DNA of 64,000 nucleotides from Pseudomonas phenolilytica (GCF_021432765.1 NZ_CP058908.1:2566001-2630000); one strand, 5' to 3'; positions 48,358 through 57,304 are shown, counted from the stretch's first letter. Notes: a model not told the origin generated them from the letters alone. A program made the numbers and translations.

Positions 48358-49407
48358 TTAGAGCGACGGATAATCGGTGTAGCCGACCGGCCCCTGGGCG
48401 TAGAACCGCTCGGGCTTGGGCGCGTTCAGCGGTGCATCCTGGCGTAGACGCTCGACCAGATCAGGGTTGGCGATGTACGGAATGCCGAAGGCGACTGCGT
48501 CGGCTTTGCCTTCTGCCAGCCAGGCATTGCCCTGTTCCTTGGTGAAACGCTCGTTGGCGATATACACGCCGCCGAAGATCTGCTTCAGCTGCGGCCCGAG
48601 GCTATCTTCGCCGGCGTATTCGCGGGTGCAGATGAACGCGACGCCACGCTTGCCCAGCTCACGGGCGACGTAGCCGAAGGTTTCGGCGCGATTGGAATCG
48701 CCCATGTCATGCGAATCGGCGCGCGGCGCCAGGTGTACGCCGACGCGACCGGCGCCCCAGACACTGATGGCGGCGTCGGTCACTTCAAGCATCAGTCGCG
48801 CACGGTTTTCCAGCGAGCCGCCATAGGCATCGGTGCGCTGGTTGGTGCTGTCCTGCAGGAACTGGTCGAGCAGATAGCCGTTGGCGCCGTGGATTTCCAC
48901 GCCGTCGAAACCGGCCTCCTTGGCATTCTCGGCACCCTTGCGGTAGGCCTCGACGATGGCCGGGATCTCGCTGGTTTCCAGCGCGCGCGGAGTTTCGTAG
49001 TCCTTCATCGGACGCACCAGGCTGACATGGCCAGCCGGCTTGATGGCGCTCGGAGCGACCGGCAACTGGCCGTCGAGGTACAGCGGATCGGAGATACGCC
49101 CCACATGCCAGAGCTGCAGCACGATCTTGCCGCCCTTGGCATGCACGGCTTCGGTGATCTTCTTCCAGCCTTGCACCTGCTCAGCCGACCAGATGCCGGG
49201 CGTGTCCGGGTAGCCGACACCCATCGGCGTGACCGAAGTGGCTTCGCTGATGATCAGGCCGGCACCGGCGCGCTGCGCGTAATACTCGACCATCAAGTCG
49301 CCGGGGACGCGGCCGGGTTCGGCACGACAACGGGTCAGAGGCGCCATGATGATGCGGTTGGTGAGTTCCAGATCGCCGATCTTGATCGGGTCGAAGAGAG
49401 TGGGCAT
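48358..49407 (-). CDS. nemA: Alkene reductase, Old Yellow Enzyme family (NemA-like)
   Basis: Protein of 349 aa, FMN-dependent NAD(P)H reductase of electrophilic alkenes, nitro compounds and maleimides. TIM-barrel landmarks: MAPLTRCRA with Thr25 at the flavin (classical, not YqjM-like), LQLWHVGRIS, and the substrate-binding pair His173/Asn176 in EIHGANGYLLDQFLQ, followed by YGGSLENR. The start at 49407 begins MPTLFDPIKIGDLELTNR. It lies 38 bases downstream of an ArsR-family regulator on the same strand, so the pair looks like a regulated detoxification operon. Confidence 0.93.
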   Translation of the reverse strand: MPTLFDPIKIGDLELTNRIIMAPLTRCRAEPGRVPGDLMVEYYAQRAGAGLIISEATSVTPMGVGYPDTPGIWSAEQVQGWKKITEAVHAKGGKIVLQLWHVGRISDPLYLDGQLPVAPSAIKPAGHVSLVRPMKDYETPRALETSEIPAIVEAYRKGAENAKEAGFDGVEIHGANGYLLDQFLQDSTNQRTDAYGGSLENRARLMLEVTDAAISVWGAGRVGVHLAPRADSHDMGDSNRAETFGYVARELGKRGVAFICTREYAGEDSLGPQLKQIFGGVYIANERFTKEQGNAWLAEGKADAVAFGIPYIANPDLVERLRQDAPLNAPKPERFYAQGPVGYTDYPSL

Positions 49408-49445
49408 AGCGATACCGCTCCTGTGCATTGGGAAAATGAAGAGCT

Positions 49446-49748
49446 TCAGAGTGACTGGCCGATGCGTTCGACGAAGGCCTGAATCACGGCCTCGTTGCGC
49501 TTGAAGAAATGCCACTGGCCGACCTTCTGGCTGTTGATCAGGCCGGCCTTCTGCAGCGTTGCCAGGTGCGCTGACACTGTCGACTGCGACAGCCCGGCCC
49601 GTTGATCGATCTGCCCGGCACAGACGCCGTTCTCCAGCGAGTGATGCTGTTCGGCGAAATGCAGGTGCGGCTCCTTGAGCCAGCGCAGAATGTCGCGGCG
49701 CAGCGGGTGGGCGAGTGCTTTGATGATGTCGTCGAGGTCGTCCGGCAT
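49446..49748 (-). CDS. ArsR-family regulator linked to nemA
   Basis: Protein of 100 aa, a compact winged-helix of the ArsR/SmtB type with recognition segment QRAGLSQSTVSAHLATLQKAGLI and wing GQWHFFKRNE. There is no metal-binding ELCVCDL motif; a single Cys43 (NGVCAGQ) is present just before the DNA-binding helices. I infer control of nemA in response to an electrophile or redox signal through Cys43. The start is 40 bases from an AT-rich palindrome, the likely operator. Confidence 0.88.
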   Translation of the reverse strand: MPDDLDDIIKALAHPLRRDILRWLKEPHLHFAEQHHSLENGVCAGQIDQRAGLSQSTVSAHLATLQKAGLINSQKVGQWHFFKRNEAVIQAFVERIGQSL

Positions 49749-49787
49749 ATCGGTTCCGTTGAAAGGTATATCGGAATGAGGCGAACT

Positions 49788-49811
49788 ATATATCGTGGTT
49801 TGGCGATATAT
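49788..49811. promoter_or_regulatory. ArsR operator palindrome ATATATCG-N8-CGATATAT
   Basis: Perfect 8-bp dyad with 8-base spacer upstream of arsR-nemA. Related ATATCG half-sites occur at about 49746, 49767 and 49844 (GATATCGATAG), making the whole 49740-49850 stretch rich in ATATCG. ArsR proteins bind AT-rich dyads of this kind, so autoregulation is likely. ispF is divergent and may be affected. Confidence 0.6.
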
Positions 49812-49930
49812 GATTGATATAGTTGATGATGCTTATCGCCGATATCGATAGCTCAGCGGCTCTTTGTCATCCGGACACTACGGGGTCCTGTAGAATCGGC
49901 CGCCTGCGTTCTTTCGAAGGTATCTCTCAT

Positions 49931-50404
49931 ATGCGTATCGGCCACGGTTATGACGTACACCGCTTCGGTGAGGGCGATTTCATCACGCTCGGCGGTGTGC
50001 GGATTGCGCATCGCTTCGGGTTGCTGGCGCATTCCGATGGTGACGTGCTGCTGCACGCCTTGAGCGATGCACTGCTCGGCGCGGCGGCGCTGGGTGACAT
50101 TGGCAAGCATTTCCCGGACACCGATCCACAGTTCAAGGGCGCCGACAGCCGCGTGCTGTTGCGTCATGTGCTAGAGCAGGTGAAAGCCAAGGGCTGGGCG
50201 GTCGGCAACGTCGATACCACCATCATTGCGCAGGCGCCGAAGATGGCGCCGCACATCGAGCGCATGCGCGAGCTGATCGCCGCCGATCTGCAGGTGGCGC
50301 TGGATCAGGTCAACGTCAAGGCCACCACCACGGAGAAGCTTGGTTTCGTCGGGCGCGAGGAGGGAATCGCGGTGCATGCGGTCGCCTTGCTGGTACGCGC
50401 ATGA
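49931..50404 (+). CDS. ispF: 2-C-methyl-D-erythritol 2,4-cyclodiphosphate synthase
   Basis: Protein of 157 aa, MEP-pathway enzyme acting after IspD and IspE. Zinc ligands Asp8 and His10 are in GHGYDVHRF, and His42-equivalent in [28 protein letters not shown] is the C-terminal signature. The ATG at 49931 matches the family start. It overlaps truD by four bases, beginning a tight run to rpoS. Confidence 0.97.
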   Translation: MRIGHGYDVHRFGEGDFITLGGVRIAHRFGLLAHSDGDVLLHALSDALLGAAALGDIGKHFPDTDPQFKGADSRVLLRHVLEQVKAKGWAVGNVDTTIIAQAPKMAPHIERMRELIAADLQVALDQVNVKATTTEKLGFVGREEGIAVHAVALLVRA

Positions 50405-51441
50405 GCGAGAACCAGCTGCTGGGGCCACGGGCGCATGGCGAGCCTTGCGGAAGTGCGGTGCTGAAGGCGGTGGCCGAGGACTTTCAGGTCGACGAGGTGC
50501 TGGACATCGCCTTGTCCGGTGAAGGCGAGCACCTGTGGCTATGGGTGGAAAAGCGCAACCTCAACACCGAGGAAGCCGCCCGACGCATCGCGCGAGCCGC
50601 CGGGGTGCCGCTGAGGATGGTCAGCTACGCAGGGCTGAAGGACCGCCAGGCGCTGACCCGGCAGTGGTTCAGTCTGCACCTGCCGGGCAAGAGCGACCCG
50701 GACCTGGCGGCTGCGGAGAACGAAAGCCTGAAGATCCTCCAGCGCAGCCGCCACCAGCGCAAATTGCAGCGCGGCGCCCATTCGGCCAACGGCTTCACTC
50801 TGCGCCTGACGGAGCTGCGCGGCGAGCGTGCAGCGCTCGACGCGCGCCTGGAGCGCATCCGGGATCAGGGTGTACCCAACTATTTCGGTCTGCAGCGTTT
50901 CGGCCATGAAGGTGGCAATCTGCACGGCGCCCGCGAATTCGCCGGCCGCGGGGAACTGCCGGAGCAGCGCAACTTGCGTTCGCGGCTACTCTCGGCCGGC
51001 CGCAGCTACCTGTTCAACCGCGTTCTTGCCGACCGGGTCGCTGCGGCAACCTGGGATCGTGCTCAGGTGGGTGATCTGCTCGCGTTCACCGATAGCCGCA
51101 GTTTTTTTCCGGCGGGTGAGGCTGAATGTGATGATCCGCGGCTGGCGATTCTCGATCTGCATCCCACCGGACCGCTGTGGGGCGCTGGAGAATCGCCGGC
51201 CGCAGGCGATGTCCAGGCGCTGGAACAGCGGATTGCTGGCAATGAGCCGGTGATCGCCAAGTGGCTCGCAGATGCTGGCATGAAGCACGAACGGCGCATT
51301 CTTCGCCTCCCCATTGGGGGTTTGTCGTGGCATTATCCCGAGCCTGACATTCTGCAACTGGAATTCGTCCTGCCGACCGGATGTTTCGCCACCGCTGTGG
51401 TGCGCGAGTTGGTCAACCTGGCAGGGCAGATGGACATCTGA
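50401..51441 (+). CDS. truD: tRNA pseudouridine(13) synthase TruD
   Basis: Protein of 346 aa that forms pseudouridine 13 in tRNA-Glu. Catalytic Asp81 is in [13 protein letters not shown], and [15 protein letters not shown] is a family motif, with an inserted TRUD subdomain before the C-terminal [13 protein letters not shown]. Coupled to ispF (ATGA) and surE (TGATG). Confidence 0.95.
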   Translation: MSENQLLGPRAHGEPCGSAVLKAVAEDFQVDEVLDIALSGEGEHLWLWVEKRNLNTEEAARRIARAAGVPLRMVSYAGLKDRQALTRQWFSLHLPGKSDPDLAAAENESLKILQRSRHQRKLQRGAHSANGFTLRLTELRGERAALDARLERIRDQGVPNYFGLQRFGHEGGNLHGAREFAGRGELPEQRNLRSRLLSAGRSYLFNRVLADRVAAATWDRAQVGDLLAFTDSRSFFPAGEAECDDPRLAILDLHPTGPLWGAGESPAAGDVQALEQRIAGNEPVIAKWLADAGMKHERRILRLPIGGLSWHYPEPDILQLEFVLPTGCFATAVVRELVNLAGQMDI

Positions 51442-52190
51442 TGCGTATTCTGATCGCCAACGACGACGGGGTGCATGCGCCCGGGCTCGCCGCGCTTTAT
51501 GACGCGCTGGCCGACTATGCCGAGTGCCGGGTGGTTGCCCCGATCCAGGACATGAGCGGCGCCAGCAGCGCACTCACCCTGGATCGCCCGCTGCATCCCG
51601 TGAGCATGCCCAACGGCTTCATCGGCCTGAACGGCTCGCCCACCGATTGCGTGCACCTCGGGCTCAACGGGCTGCTGGCCGAAACGCCAGACATGGTCGT
51701 CTCGGGTATCAACCTCGGCGCCAACCTGGGCGACGACGTGCTTTATTCAGGCACCGTCGCGGCGGCCATCGAAGGACGGTTCACGGGGCGTCCGGCATTC
51801 GCCTTCTCGCTGATTTCCCGTTCTCCGGAAAACCTGCCGACTGCAGCCGCCATCGCCCGGACGCTGGTCGAGAAACATGATCAGCTCGATCTGCCGCCGC
51901 GCACGGTGCTCAGCGTCAATGTGCCGAACCTGCCGCTGGATCACATCCGCGGTATTCGGCTGACCCGTCTTGGGCATCGCAGCCGCGCCAAGCCGCCGGT
52001 CAAGCAGGCCAATCCGCGTGGCAAGGAAGGTTATTGGATTTCCGTCGCCGGAGACGTCGAGGATGGCGGACCTGGTACGGACTTCCATGCCGTGATGCAG
52101 GGCTATGTGTCGATCACGCCGCTGCAGCTGGATCGCACGTTCCGCGAGGCATTCCACGGCCTTGATCGCTGGCTGGAGGATCTGCTGTGA
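51441..52190 (+). CDS. surE: 5'/3'-nucleotidase SurE
   Basis: Protein of 249 aa, metal-dependent phosphatase of nucleoside monophosphates, linked to stationary-phase survival. The metal motif NDDG is at the N-terminus ([15 protein letters not shown]), with [19 protein letters not shown] later. It overlaps truD by one base and pcm by four; the surE-pcm-nlpD-rpoS order is widely conserved. Confidence 0.97.
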   Translation: MRILIANDDGVHAPGLAALYDALADYAECRVVAPIQDMSGASSALTLDRPLHPVSMPNGFIGLNGSPTDCVHLGLNGLLAETPDMVVSGINLGANLGDDVLYSGTVAAAIEGRFTGRPAFAFSLISRSPENLPTAAAIARTLVEKHDQLDLPPRTVLSVNVPNLPLDHIRGIRLTRLGHRSRAKPPVKQANPRGKEGYWISVAGDVEDGGPGTDFHAVMQGYVSITPLQLDRTFREAFHGLDRWLEDLL

Positions 52191-52867
52191 GTCATCGCGG
52201 ATCGGGCGATCTGATGCGACACGGTACCGGCATGACCTCGCAGCGCACCCGCGATCGGTTGATCCAGCGGTTGTACGAGGAGGGTCTTTCCAATCCTCAT
52301 GTGCTCGAAGTGATCCGCCGCACGCCGCGGCATCTGTTCGTCGACGAAGCACTGGCGCATCGCGCGTACGAGGACACTGCGCTGCCCATCGGACACAACC
52401 AGACGATTTCGCAACCGTTCATGGTCGCCCACATGAGCGAGCTACTGCTGGCCGACGGCCCGCTGGACAAGGTGCTGGAGATCGGTACCGGTTCGGGTTA
52501 CCAGACCGCGGTGTTGGCGCAGCTGGTCGAGCGGGTGTTTTCCGTGGAGCGCATCCAGGCGTTGCAGGAGCGTGCCAAGGAGCGTCTGGCCGAACTCAAG
52601 CTGCGTAACGTGGTCTTTCGCTGGGGTGATGGCTGGGAGGGCTGGCCTGCGCTGGCGCCCTACAATGGCATCATCGTTACTGCGGCGGCTGCCGAGGTAC
52701 CGCAGGCCCTGCTCGATCAACTGGCGCCCGGTGGGCGTTTGGTGATTCCAGTCGGGGCCGGCGAGGTTCAGCAACTGATGCTGATCGTTCGTGAGGAAAC
52801 CGGCTTTTCGCGCCGCCTTCTGGATTCCGTACGCTTCGTGCCGCTGCTCAATGGACCGGTTGTTTGA
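52187..52867 (+). CDS. pcm: Protein-L-isoaspartate O-methyltransferase
   Basis: Protein of 226 aa from a GTG overlapping surE; a later ATG (52232, [11 protein letters not shown]) gives the 211-aa form usual in P. aeruginosa. It methylates isoaspartyl residues of damaged proteins using SAM. Family segments: [17 protein letters not shown] and the SAM loop [16 protein letters not shown], and a C-terminal [11 protein letters not shown]. Confidence 0.95.
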   Translation: MSHRGSGDLMRHGTGMTSQRTRDRLIQRLYEEGLSNPHVLEVIRRTPRHLFVDEALAHRAYEDTALPIGHNQTISQPFMVAHMSELLLADGPLDKVLEIGTGSGYQTAVLAQLVERVFSVERIQALQERAKERLAELKLRNVVFRWGDGWEGWPALAPYNGIIVTAAAAEVPQALLDQLAPGGRLVIPVGAGEVQQLMLIVREETGFSRRLLDSVRFVPLLNGPVV

Positions 52868-52885
52868 TCATCAGTGGAAGGAAGC

Positions 52886-53821
52886 ATGAAAGACGCTTTG
52901 TTGCTGTACGCCAAGGGCATGGCGATGGGTGCGGCGGATGTGGTGCCTGGCGTATCCGGCGGGACTGTCGCGTTCATTACCGGCATCTATGACGAACTGC
53001 TGCGTTCTATCGCGGCGTTTCCCCGGGCGCTGGGATCGTTGCTACGTGGCCGGGTGGGCGAGGCCTGGACAATCGCCAATGCCGGGTTTCTGATAACTTT
53101 GCTGGCCGGTATCCTCACCAGCGTATTCAGTCTGGCTCGCTTGATTACCTATCTGCTGGAGCAGCATCCGATTCCAGTGTGGTCGTTCTTTTTCGGTCTG
53201 ATTCTGGTCTCGGTGCACCTGGTCGCTCGGGAAATCCGTCAACGCAACCTGTCGAGCGGTATCAGCTTCGTGCTGGGTATCGCCTTCGCCTACTGGATCA
53301 CCGTGGCGGCACCGATGCAGTGGGGAACCGATAGTCTTAGCCTGTTCTTCGCAGGAGCCATCGCCATCTGCGCGATGATCTTGCCGGGTATCTCCGGCAG
53401 CTTCGTGCTGGTGCTTCTCGGTCTCTATCCGACGGTGCTGGCCGCGGTAAAGAGCTTCGACATCGCCGTACTGGTCGTGTTTGCGGTCGGGTGTGCGGTA
53501 GGGCTGCTCAGCTTCGCCAAACTGCTTCACTGGACGCTGCATCGCTGGCGCGATCTGACGCTGGCCTTTCTCACCGGGCTGATGTTGGGTTCGCTGAACA
53601 AGGTCTGGCCGTGGAAGGAAACGCTGACCTGGCGCACCAATTCGCACGGCGAGCGTACGCCGGTGCTGGAACAGAACCTGTTTCCGGGCGCCTATGGCGA
53701 ACTCACCGGGCAGGATCCGCAATTCGTATTGGCAGTTGTTCTGGCGGTCGCCGGTATCGCGCTGGTGCTCAGCCTGGAGTGGCTCGCCAGTCGCCGCCAG
53801 CCGGCAGCAGAAAGCGTCTGA
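52886..53821 (+). CDS. DUF368 membrane protein (putative PopT undecaprenyl phosphate translocase)
   Basis: Protein of 311 aa with about nine membrane helices. Two family glycine motifs, PGVSGG at 21-26 and PGISGS at 167-172, mark the internal pseudo-repeat of DUF368. Members (PopT) have recently been shown to return undecaprenyl phosphate across the membrane for reuse. The ATG at 52886 has GGAAGGAAG upstream and is preferred to a GTG four codons earlier. It sits inside the surE-pcm-nlpD-rpoS run, 18 bases after pcm and 29 bases before nlpD. Confidence 0.87.
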   Translation: MKDALLLYAKGMAMGAADVVPGVSGGTVAFITGIYDELLRSIAAFPRALGSLLRGRVGEAWTIANAGFLITLLAGILTSVFSLARLITYLLEQHPIPVWSFFFGLILVSVHLVAREIRQRNLSSGISFVLGIAFAYWITVAAPMQWGTDSLSLFFAGAIAICAMILPGISGSFVLVLLGLYPTVLAAVKSFDIAVLVVFAVGCAVGLLSFAKLLHWTLHRWRDLTLAFLTGLMLGSLNKVWPWKETLTWRTNSHGERTPVLEQNLFPGAYGELTGQDPQFVLAVVLAVAGIALVLSLEWLASRRQPAAESV

Positions 53822-53850
53822 ACAGAGAGTTCTTCTTCAGGGAGCGAGCA

Positions 53851-54702
53851 TTGAGGCTCACAGCCATTCAGCGGTTGATTCGCGATCCCTTGTTCCGTTT
53901 CGTGCCTGGCGCGCTGTTGGCCGGCTGGTTGCTGACCGGCTGTTCGACACCCCAGCAGGGAGGCGTGCAGGTGGTGGACCGTAACGGCCGTCCGGCCGTT
54001 ACCAGCGGCTATCACACGGTGCGTCGCGGCGACACGCTGTCGTCGATCGCCGGTCGCTACGGGTGGGATTGGCGCGCACTGGCCCGCGCAAACGGGATTC
54101 AACCGCCCTATGTCATCCATCCAGGGCAACGCATTCGCTTCGACCGGGGTGCGAGCAACGCCGTGGCCGGTGCTCCGATACCTCGAAGCGCGCCAACGCC
54201 TGCGCCAACCCCCAGGACAGTGCCGCCTGCTGTTGTCGCAACGCCCGTCCCTCAGCAGTCGCCGCCAACACTCAGCAAGGCGCCCACCCAACCGGTGCCG
54301 GCCACGAAGGTCACTCCGGTGGCACGTTCGGCCAGCGGCTGGGCATGGCCAACGAACGGTCAGATCATCGGGCGTTTTTCCTCAAACGGGAGTTTGAATA
54401 AAGGCGTTGATATCGCTGGGCAATTAGGCCAGCCTGTTTTGGCTGCTTCTGATGGGACTGTTGTGTACGCCGGTAGTGGTTTACGGGGTTACGGCGAACT
54501 TGTGATCATCAAGCACAACGATACCTATGTGAGCGCCTACGGCCACAACCGCAGGCTGCTGGTTCGGGAGGGTCAACAAGTCAAAGCTGGGCAGAGCATT
54601 GCCGAGATGGGTTCGACGGGCACCGACCGCGTAAAGCTGCATTTCGAGATCCGCCGTCAGGGCAAACCCGTAGACCCCATGCAGTACCTGCCAAGGCGTT
54701 GA
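53851..54702 (+). CDS. nlpD: Murein hydrolase activator NlpD
   Basis: Protein of 283 aa starting at TTG with GGGAG 6 bases upstream. Lipobox LLTGC puts the lipidated Cys at 31. A LysM domain (about 54-98) binds peptidoglycan, a Pro-rich linker follows, then an M23/LytM domain. In the LytM domain the first ligand of the HxGxD motif is Asn (NKGVD), so it is catalytically dead, as expected for an activator of the amidase AmiC. The rpoS gene lies 97 bases downstream, and in relatives its main promoter is inside nlpD. Confidence 0.93.
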   Translation: MRLTAIQRLIRDPLFRFVPGALLAGWLLTGCSTPQQGGVQVVDRNGRPAVTSGYHTVRRGDTLSSIAGRYGWDWRALARANGIQPPYVIHPGQRIRFDRGASNAVAGAPIPRSAPTPAPTPRTVPPAVVATPVPQQSPPTLSKAPTQPVPATKVTPVARSASGWAWPTNGQIIGRFSSNGSLNKGVDIAGQLGQPVLAASDGTVVYAGSGLRGYGELVIIKHNDTYVSAYGHNRRLLVREGQQVKAGQSIAEMGSTGTDRVKLHFEIRRQGKPVDPMQYLPRR

Positions 54703-54799
54703 CCTGACGGCCACCCGTTCCACGTAGGATGGGCTCTGGTTTCGCCAAGGATCGCGCGTCGCCTGAGCCCGTTGTCGAACTCAGAACGGGACAATAAAA

Positions 54800-55795
54800 A
54801 TGGCACTCGAAAAAAAAGCGCTGGAGTTTGACGTTGACGACGAGGTTCTGCTCATGGAACCCACCCTAGACTTCGAGGCGGTTGGCGAGGCGCATCGAAG
54901 TCCCGCGAGTAGCAAAGGCAAGCTCGCGGCCAGCAAGCAACACAAGTTCATCGACTACAACCGCGCGCTCGACGCCACGCAGTTGTATCTCAACGAAATC
55001 GGTTTTTCCCCCCTCCTGACCCCCGAAGAAGAAGTTCATTTCGCCCGCCTGGCGCGCAAGGGCGATCCGGCGGGGCGCAAGCGCATGATCGAAAGCAACC
55101 TGCGACTGGTCGTCAAGATCGCCCGACGTTACGTCAATCGCGGTCTGTCGCTGCTCGATCTGGTGGAGGAGGGCAACCTGGGGCTGATCCGCGCGGTGGA
55201 GAAGTTCGATCCCGAGCGTGGTTTCCGCTTCTCGACCTATGCCACCTGGTGGATTCGGCAGACCATCGAGCGGGCGATCATGAACCAGACCCGCACCATC
55301 CGCCTGCCCATTCATGTGGTCAAAGAGCTCAACGTCTACCTGCGCGCGGCCAGAGAGCTGACCCAGAAGCTCGATCACGAGCCCAGCCCCGAAGAAATCG
55401 CCAACCTGCTGGAGAAGCCGGTGGCCGAGGTGAAACGCATGCTCGGGCTCAATGAACGTGTTACCTCGGTGGACGTATCGCTTGGACCGGATACCGACAA
55501 GACCTTGCTCGACACCCTGACGGACGACAAACCGAGCGATCCCTGTGAGCTGCTTCTCGATGACGATCTGTCCGCCAGCATCGATCAGTGGCTTTCCGAT
55601 CTGACCGAAAAGCAGCGTGAAGTGGTGGTGCGTCGTTTCGGGCTGCGCGGTCATGAGAGTTGCACGCTGGAGGAAGTCGGACAGGAGATCGGCCTTACTC
55701 GCGAGCGCGTTCGGCAAATTCAAGTCGAAGCGCTGCGGCGGTTGCGCGAGATTCTGGAGCGCAATGGTCTTTCTAGCGAGGCGCTGTTCCAGTAG
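54800..55795 (+). CDS. rpoS: RNA polymerase sigma factor RpoS
   Basis: Protein of 331 aa, sigma-70 group 2, master regulator of stationary phase and stress. Region 1.2 ([20 protein letters not shown]), region 2 with [19 protein letters not shown] (the -10 contact), region 3, and region 4.2 helix-turn-helix [21 protein letters not shown] are all visible. Length is typical of pseudomonad RpoS. The mRNA leader upstream is short in the intergenic gap because the promoter probably lies in nlpD. Confidence 0.98.
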   Translation: MALEKKALEFDVDDEVLLMEPTLDFEAVGEAHRSPASSKGKLAASKQHKFIDYNRALDATQLYLNEIGFSPLLTPEEEVHFARLARKGDPAGRKRMIESNLRLVVKIARRYVNRGLSLLDLVEEGNLGLIRAVEKFDPERGFRFSTYATWWIRQTIERAIMNQTRTIRLPIHVVKELNVYLRAARELTQKLDHEPSPEEIANLLEKPVAEVKRMLGLNERVTSVDVSLGPDTDKTLLDTLTDDKPSDPCELLLDDDLSASIDQWLSDLTEKQREVVVRRFGLRGHESCTLEEVGQEIGLTRERVRQIQVEALRRLREILERNGLSSEALFQ

Positions 55796-55804
55796 GGAGT
55801 TGCC

Positions 55805-55840
55805 CGCTATTAGCCCGGCCGCTCTGCCGGGCCAATAGCG
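55805..55840 (+). terminator. Terminator-like hairpin after rpoS
   Basis: CGCTATT-A-GCCCGGC / GCCGGGC-C-AATAGCG around CGCTCT, one mismatch, 9 bases after the rpoS stop. No U tract. Confidence 0.7.
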
Positions 55841-55939
55841 AGCATGCCCCGCCGTAGTGATGCCCTTTGCCAATTCGACGGCTCACGGTCGATGGAATTA
55901 ATCGCGAGTCGTAGAGGTTTCCCGTGTGTCGCTTTCTTT

Positions 55940-55968
55940 TGTAAGCATTTGCTTACGCACACTGTAAG
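55940..55968 (+). promoter_or_regulatory. GacA upstream activating sequence of the sRNA gene
   Basis: TGTAAG-CATTTG-CTTACG fits the GacA consensus TGTAAG-N6-CTTACA with one mismatch. A third half-site TGTAAG (55963-55968) follows, five bases after the second. The site is about 180 bases upstream of the predicted sRNA start, the distance known for rsmZ/rsmY. Supports Gac control of the sRNA downstream. Confidence 0.85.
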
Positions 55969-56009
55969 AGAAGCGTGTAATCGCGCTGCTGCGTTTTCCT
56001 CGATTCGCC

Positions 56010-56043
56010 AGAATTTTGCTTATCTGATTGATTTTAAAATTCT
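56010..56043. promoter_or_regulatory. AT-rich inverted repeat between GacA site and sRNA promoter
   Basis: AGAATTTT (56010-56017) and AAAATTCT (56036-56043) form an 8-bp inverted repeat with an 18-base AT-rich interior. The rsmZ promoters of other pseudomonads are silenced by MvaT-type proteins and bent by IHF in this interval; this segment would suit either. Inference only. Confidence 0.35.
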
Positions 56044-56094
56044 TTTTCTGAGGTCCGGGCTGTTAGGCAGCATCGGTGCGCGAATCTCTGCGAG

Positions 56095-56122
56095 TTGTCG
56101 GCGCCCTTAAAGTCATTAATAT
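56095..56122 (+). promoter_or_regulatory. Predicted promoter of the RsmZ-like sRNA
   Basis: TTGTCG (56095-56100) and TAATAT (56117-56122) are separated by 16 bases, close to the sigma-70 spacing, and predict a transcription start near 56129, exactly at the first hairpin of the sRNA. Confidence 0.6.
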
Positions 56123-56128
56123 CCCCTC

Positions 56129-56263
56129 CGTGCTTATGGATAAGCACGGGTCAGCAGGGATGAGGGCCAAGGAACAATCGCGGAGCGATTTCATCAGGAA
56201 GATGATGGACAAAGGGAGCAGGGAAGAAGACGGGCGGGGATAAACTCCCGCCCCTTTTTTTTT
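56129..56263 (+). ncRNA. rsmZ: RsmZ-like regulatory sRNA (CsrA/RsmA-sequestering)
   Basis: About 135 nt. It has nine GGA triplets, several in hairpin loops as RsmA/E binding requires: CGTGCTTA-TGGA-TAAGCACG (56129-56148), AATCGC-GGA-GCGATT (56176-56190) and TCATC-AGGAA-GATGA (56191-56205). Others are single-stranded (GGGA, AAGGAA). It ends with a GGGCGGG/CCCGCCC terminator and nine T residues. Position just downstream of rpoS and a GacA site upstream are the known rsmZ context. It would titrate RsmA away from target mRNAs when GacA is active. Confidence 0.88.
56232..56263 (+). terminator. Terminator of the sRNA
   Basis: GGGCGGG / CCCGCCC with 8-base loop (GATAAACT) and nine T residues; it contains the last GGA. 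Confidence 0.93.
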
Positions 56264-56343
56264 GCCCGGAAAAAGTAGCGCCAGTGTCGAACCCACGGCT
56301 TGCCGCAAGCGCAGCCGCGCCGATCAGCTTTAACGGCAGTTCT

Positions 56344-57213
56344 TTAATCAGTCGCTGCAGGTTGTGTAAAGCGCAGCGAGAGCCGGTCTTCGCGCTCCAG
56401 CAGCAGCGGTAGAATTTTTTCACGCAGCAGCGGTGCCAGATGCTCGGTACGCGCAGGTGGCAAGCCCAGCCAGTCCAACTCCTCCAGTTCCGCCTGCACC
56501 TTTACGGACTGGGTAAGGGACGCTTGGAACACCTCCGCTTCGAGCCAGTGTCCCGGCTCGTTCGCGGCTGGCGCTGAATGATGACCGAGCGACTGGAACG
56601 CGCCTTCATCCAGCTGCAACCCTAGCTCTTCCCGCAGTTCACGTTGCAGCGTCTGTATGGGTGTTTCGCCTGGCTCCGACTTTCCGCCGGGCAACATGAA
56701 ATAGGAGCTGCCGCGCTTGCGCACGACGAGGACGCGTCCGGATTCATCGAACAGGCAGGCAATGGATATCGTCAGCGTTGGTCTGGGCAAGGGGGTCATC
56801 CGCGCGTTGCGTTGAAGGGCAATCAATGTCTTGGTTTGCTGGTAGCGTGCCAGCCGATCAGCCAGCGCCTCGGGCAGGGTGCTAGCTAGGGTAAATCCGA
56901 GACGTGCATAGAAGCCATAAAGACGTGGCTGGCAGAACAGCCAGATCGGCTGCTGGATGTCCTTCAGGGCCTGCCGCATCAATTGTGCGCCGATGCCCTG
57001 GTTGCGCTCATCTGGAGCGATCAGCAGGCCGGTCAGGAAATGGCCGTACGCCACGGGTGTCAGGCACAGCCCACCAATGATCTCGCATCGTCGGCGTACA
57101 ACCCAGCATCGTGCCTGTGGCCGAACCCGGTTGCGACTGTGATGGGTCCGGTAGAACTTCACGATCAGGGGGTGTTGCGCGGCAGAGAGCTGCAGGAAGT
57201 CGAGGGCTGACAT
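56344..57213 (-). CDS. GNAT acetyltransferase - Nudix hydrolase fusion protein
   Basis: Single open frame of 289 aa with two enzyme domains. Residues 1-135 look like a GNAT N-acetyltransferase: acetyl-CoA loop RNQGIGA (70-76) after LIAPDE, and FYARLGF. Residues 142-285 are a Nudix hydrolase with a perfect box GX5EX7REUXEEXGU at 177-199. No stop or frameshift lies between them. The Nudix part (MTPLPRPTLTISIACLFDE) could also be made alone from an internal ATG at codon 139. Substrates are unknown. The start at 57213 is the first Met of natural-looking sequence. Confidence 0.82.
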   Translation of the reverse strand: MSALDFLQLSAAQHPLIVKFYRTHHSRNRVRPQARCWVVRRRCEIIGGLCLTPVAYGHFLTGLLIAPDERNQGIGAQLMRQALKDIQQPIWLFCQPRLYGFYARLGFTLASTLPEALADRLARYQQTKTLIALQRNARMTPLPRPTLTISIACLFDESGRVLVVRKRGSSYFMLPGGKSEPGETPIQTLQRELREELGLQLDEGAFQSLGHHSAPAANEPGHWLEAEVFQASLTQSVKVQAELEELDWLGLPPARTEHLAPLLREKILPLLLEREDRLSLRFTQPAATD

Positions 57214-57304
57214 GGCCGTCCGCTGGTTTTTGAGGCCGCCTAGTCTAGCGTTCGAGCCGCTCGTATCGAAGCCTGATGAAGCTGAACGATGAAGCTGTGC
57301 CGCG

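Noticed and set aside
55841-56060. AT-rich gap after rpoS as a horizontally acquired remnant
   Set aside because: No open frames or repeats of mobile elements; the AT-rich stretch is explained by the GacA site and sRNA promoter region.
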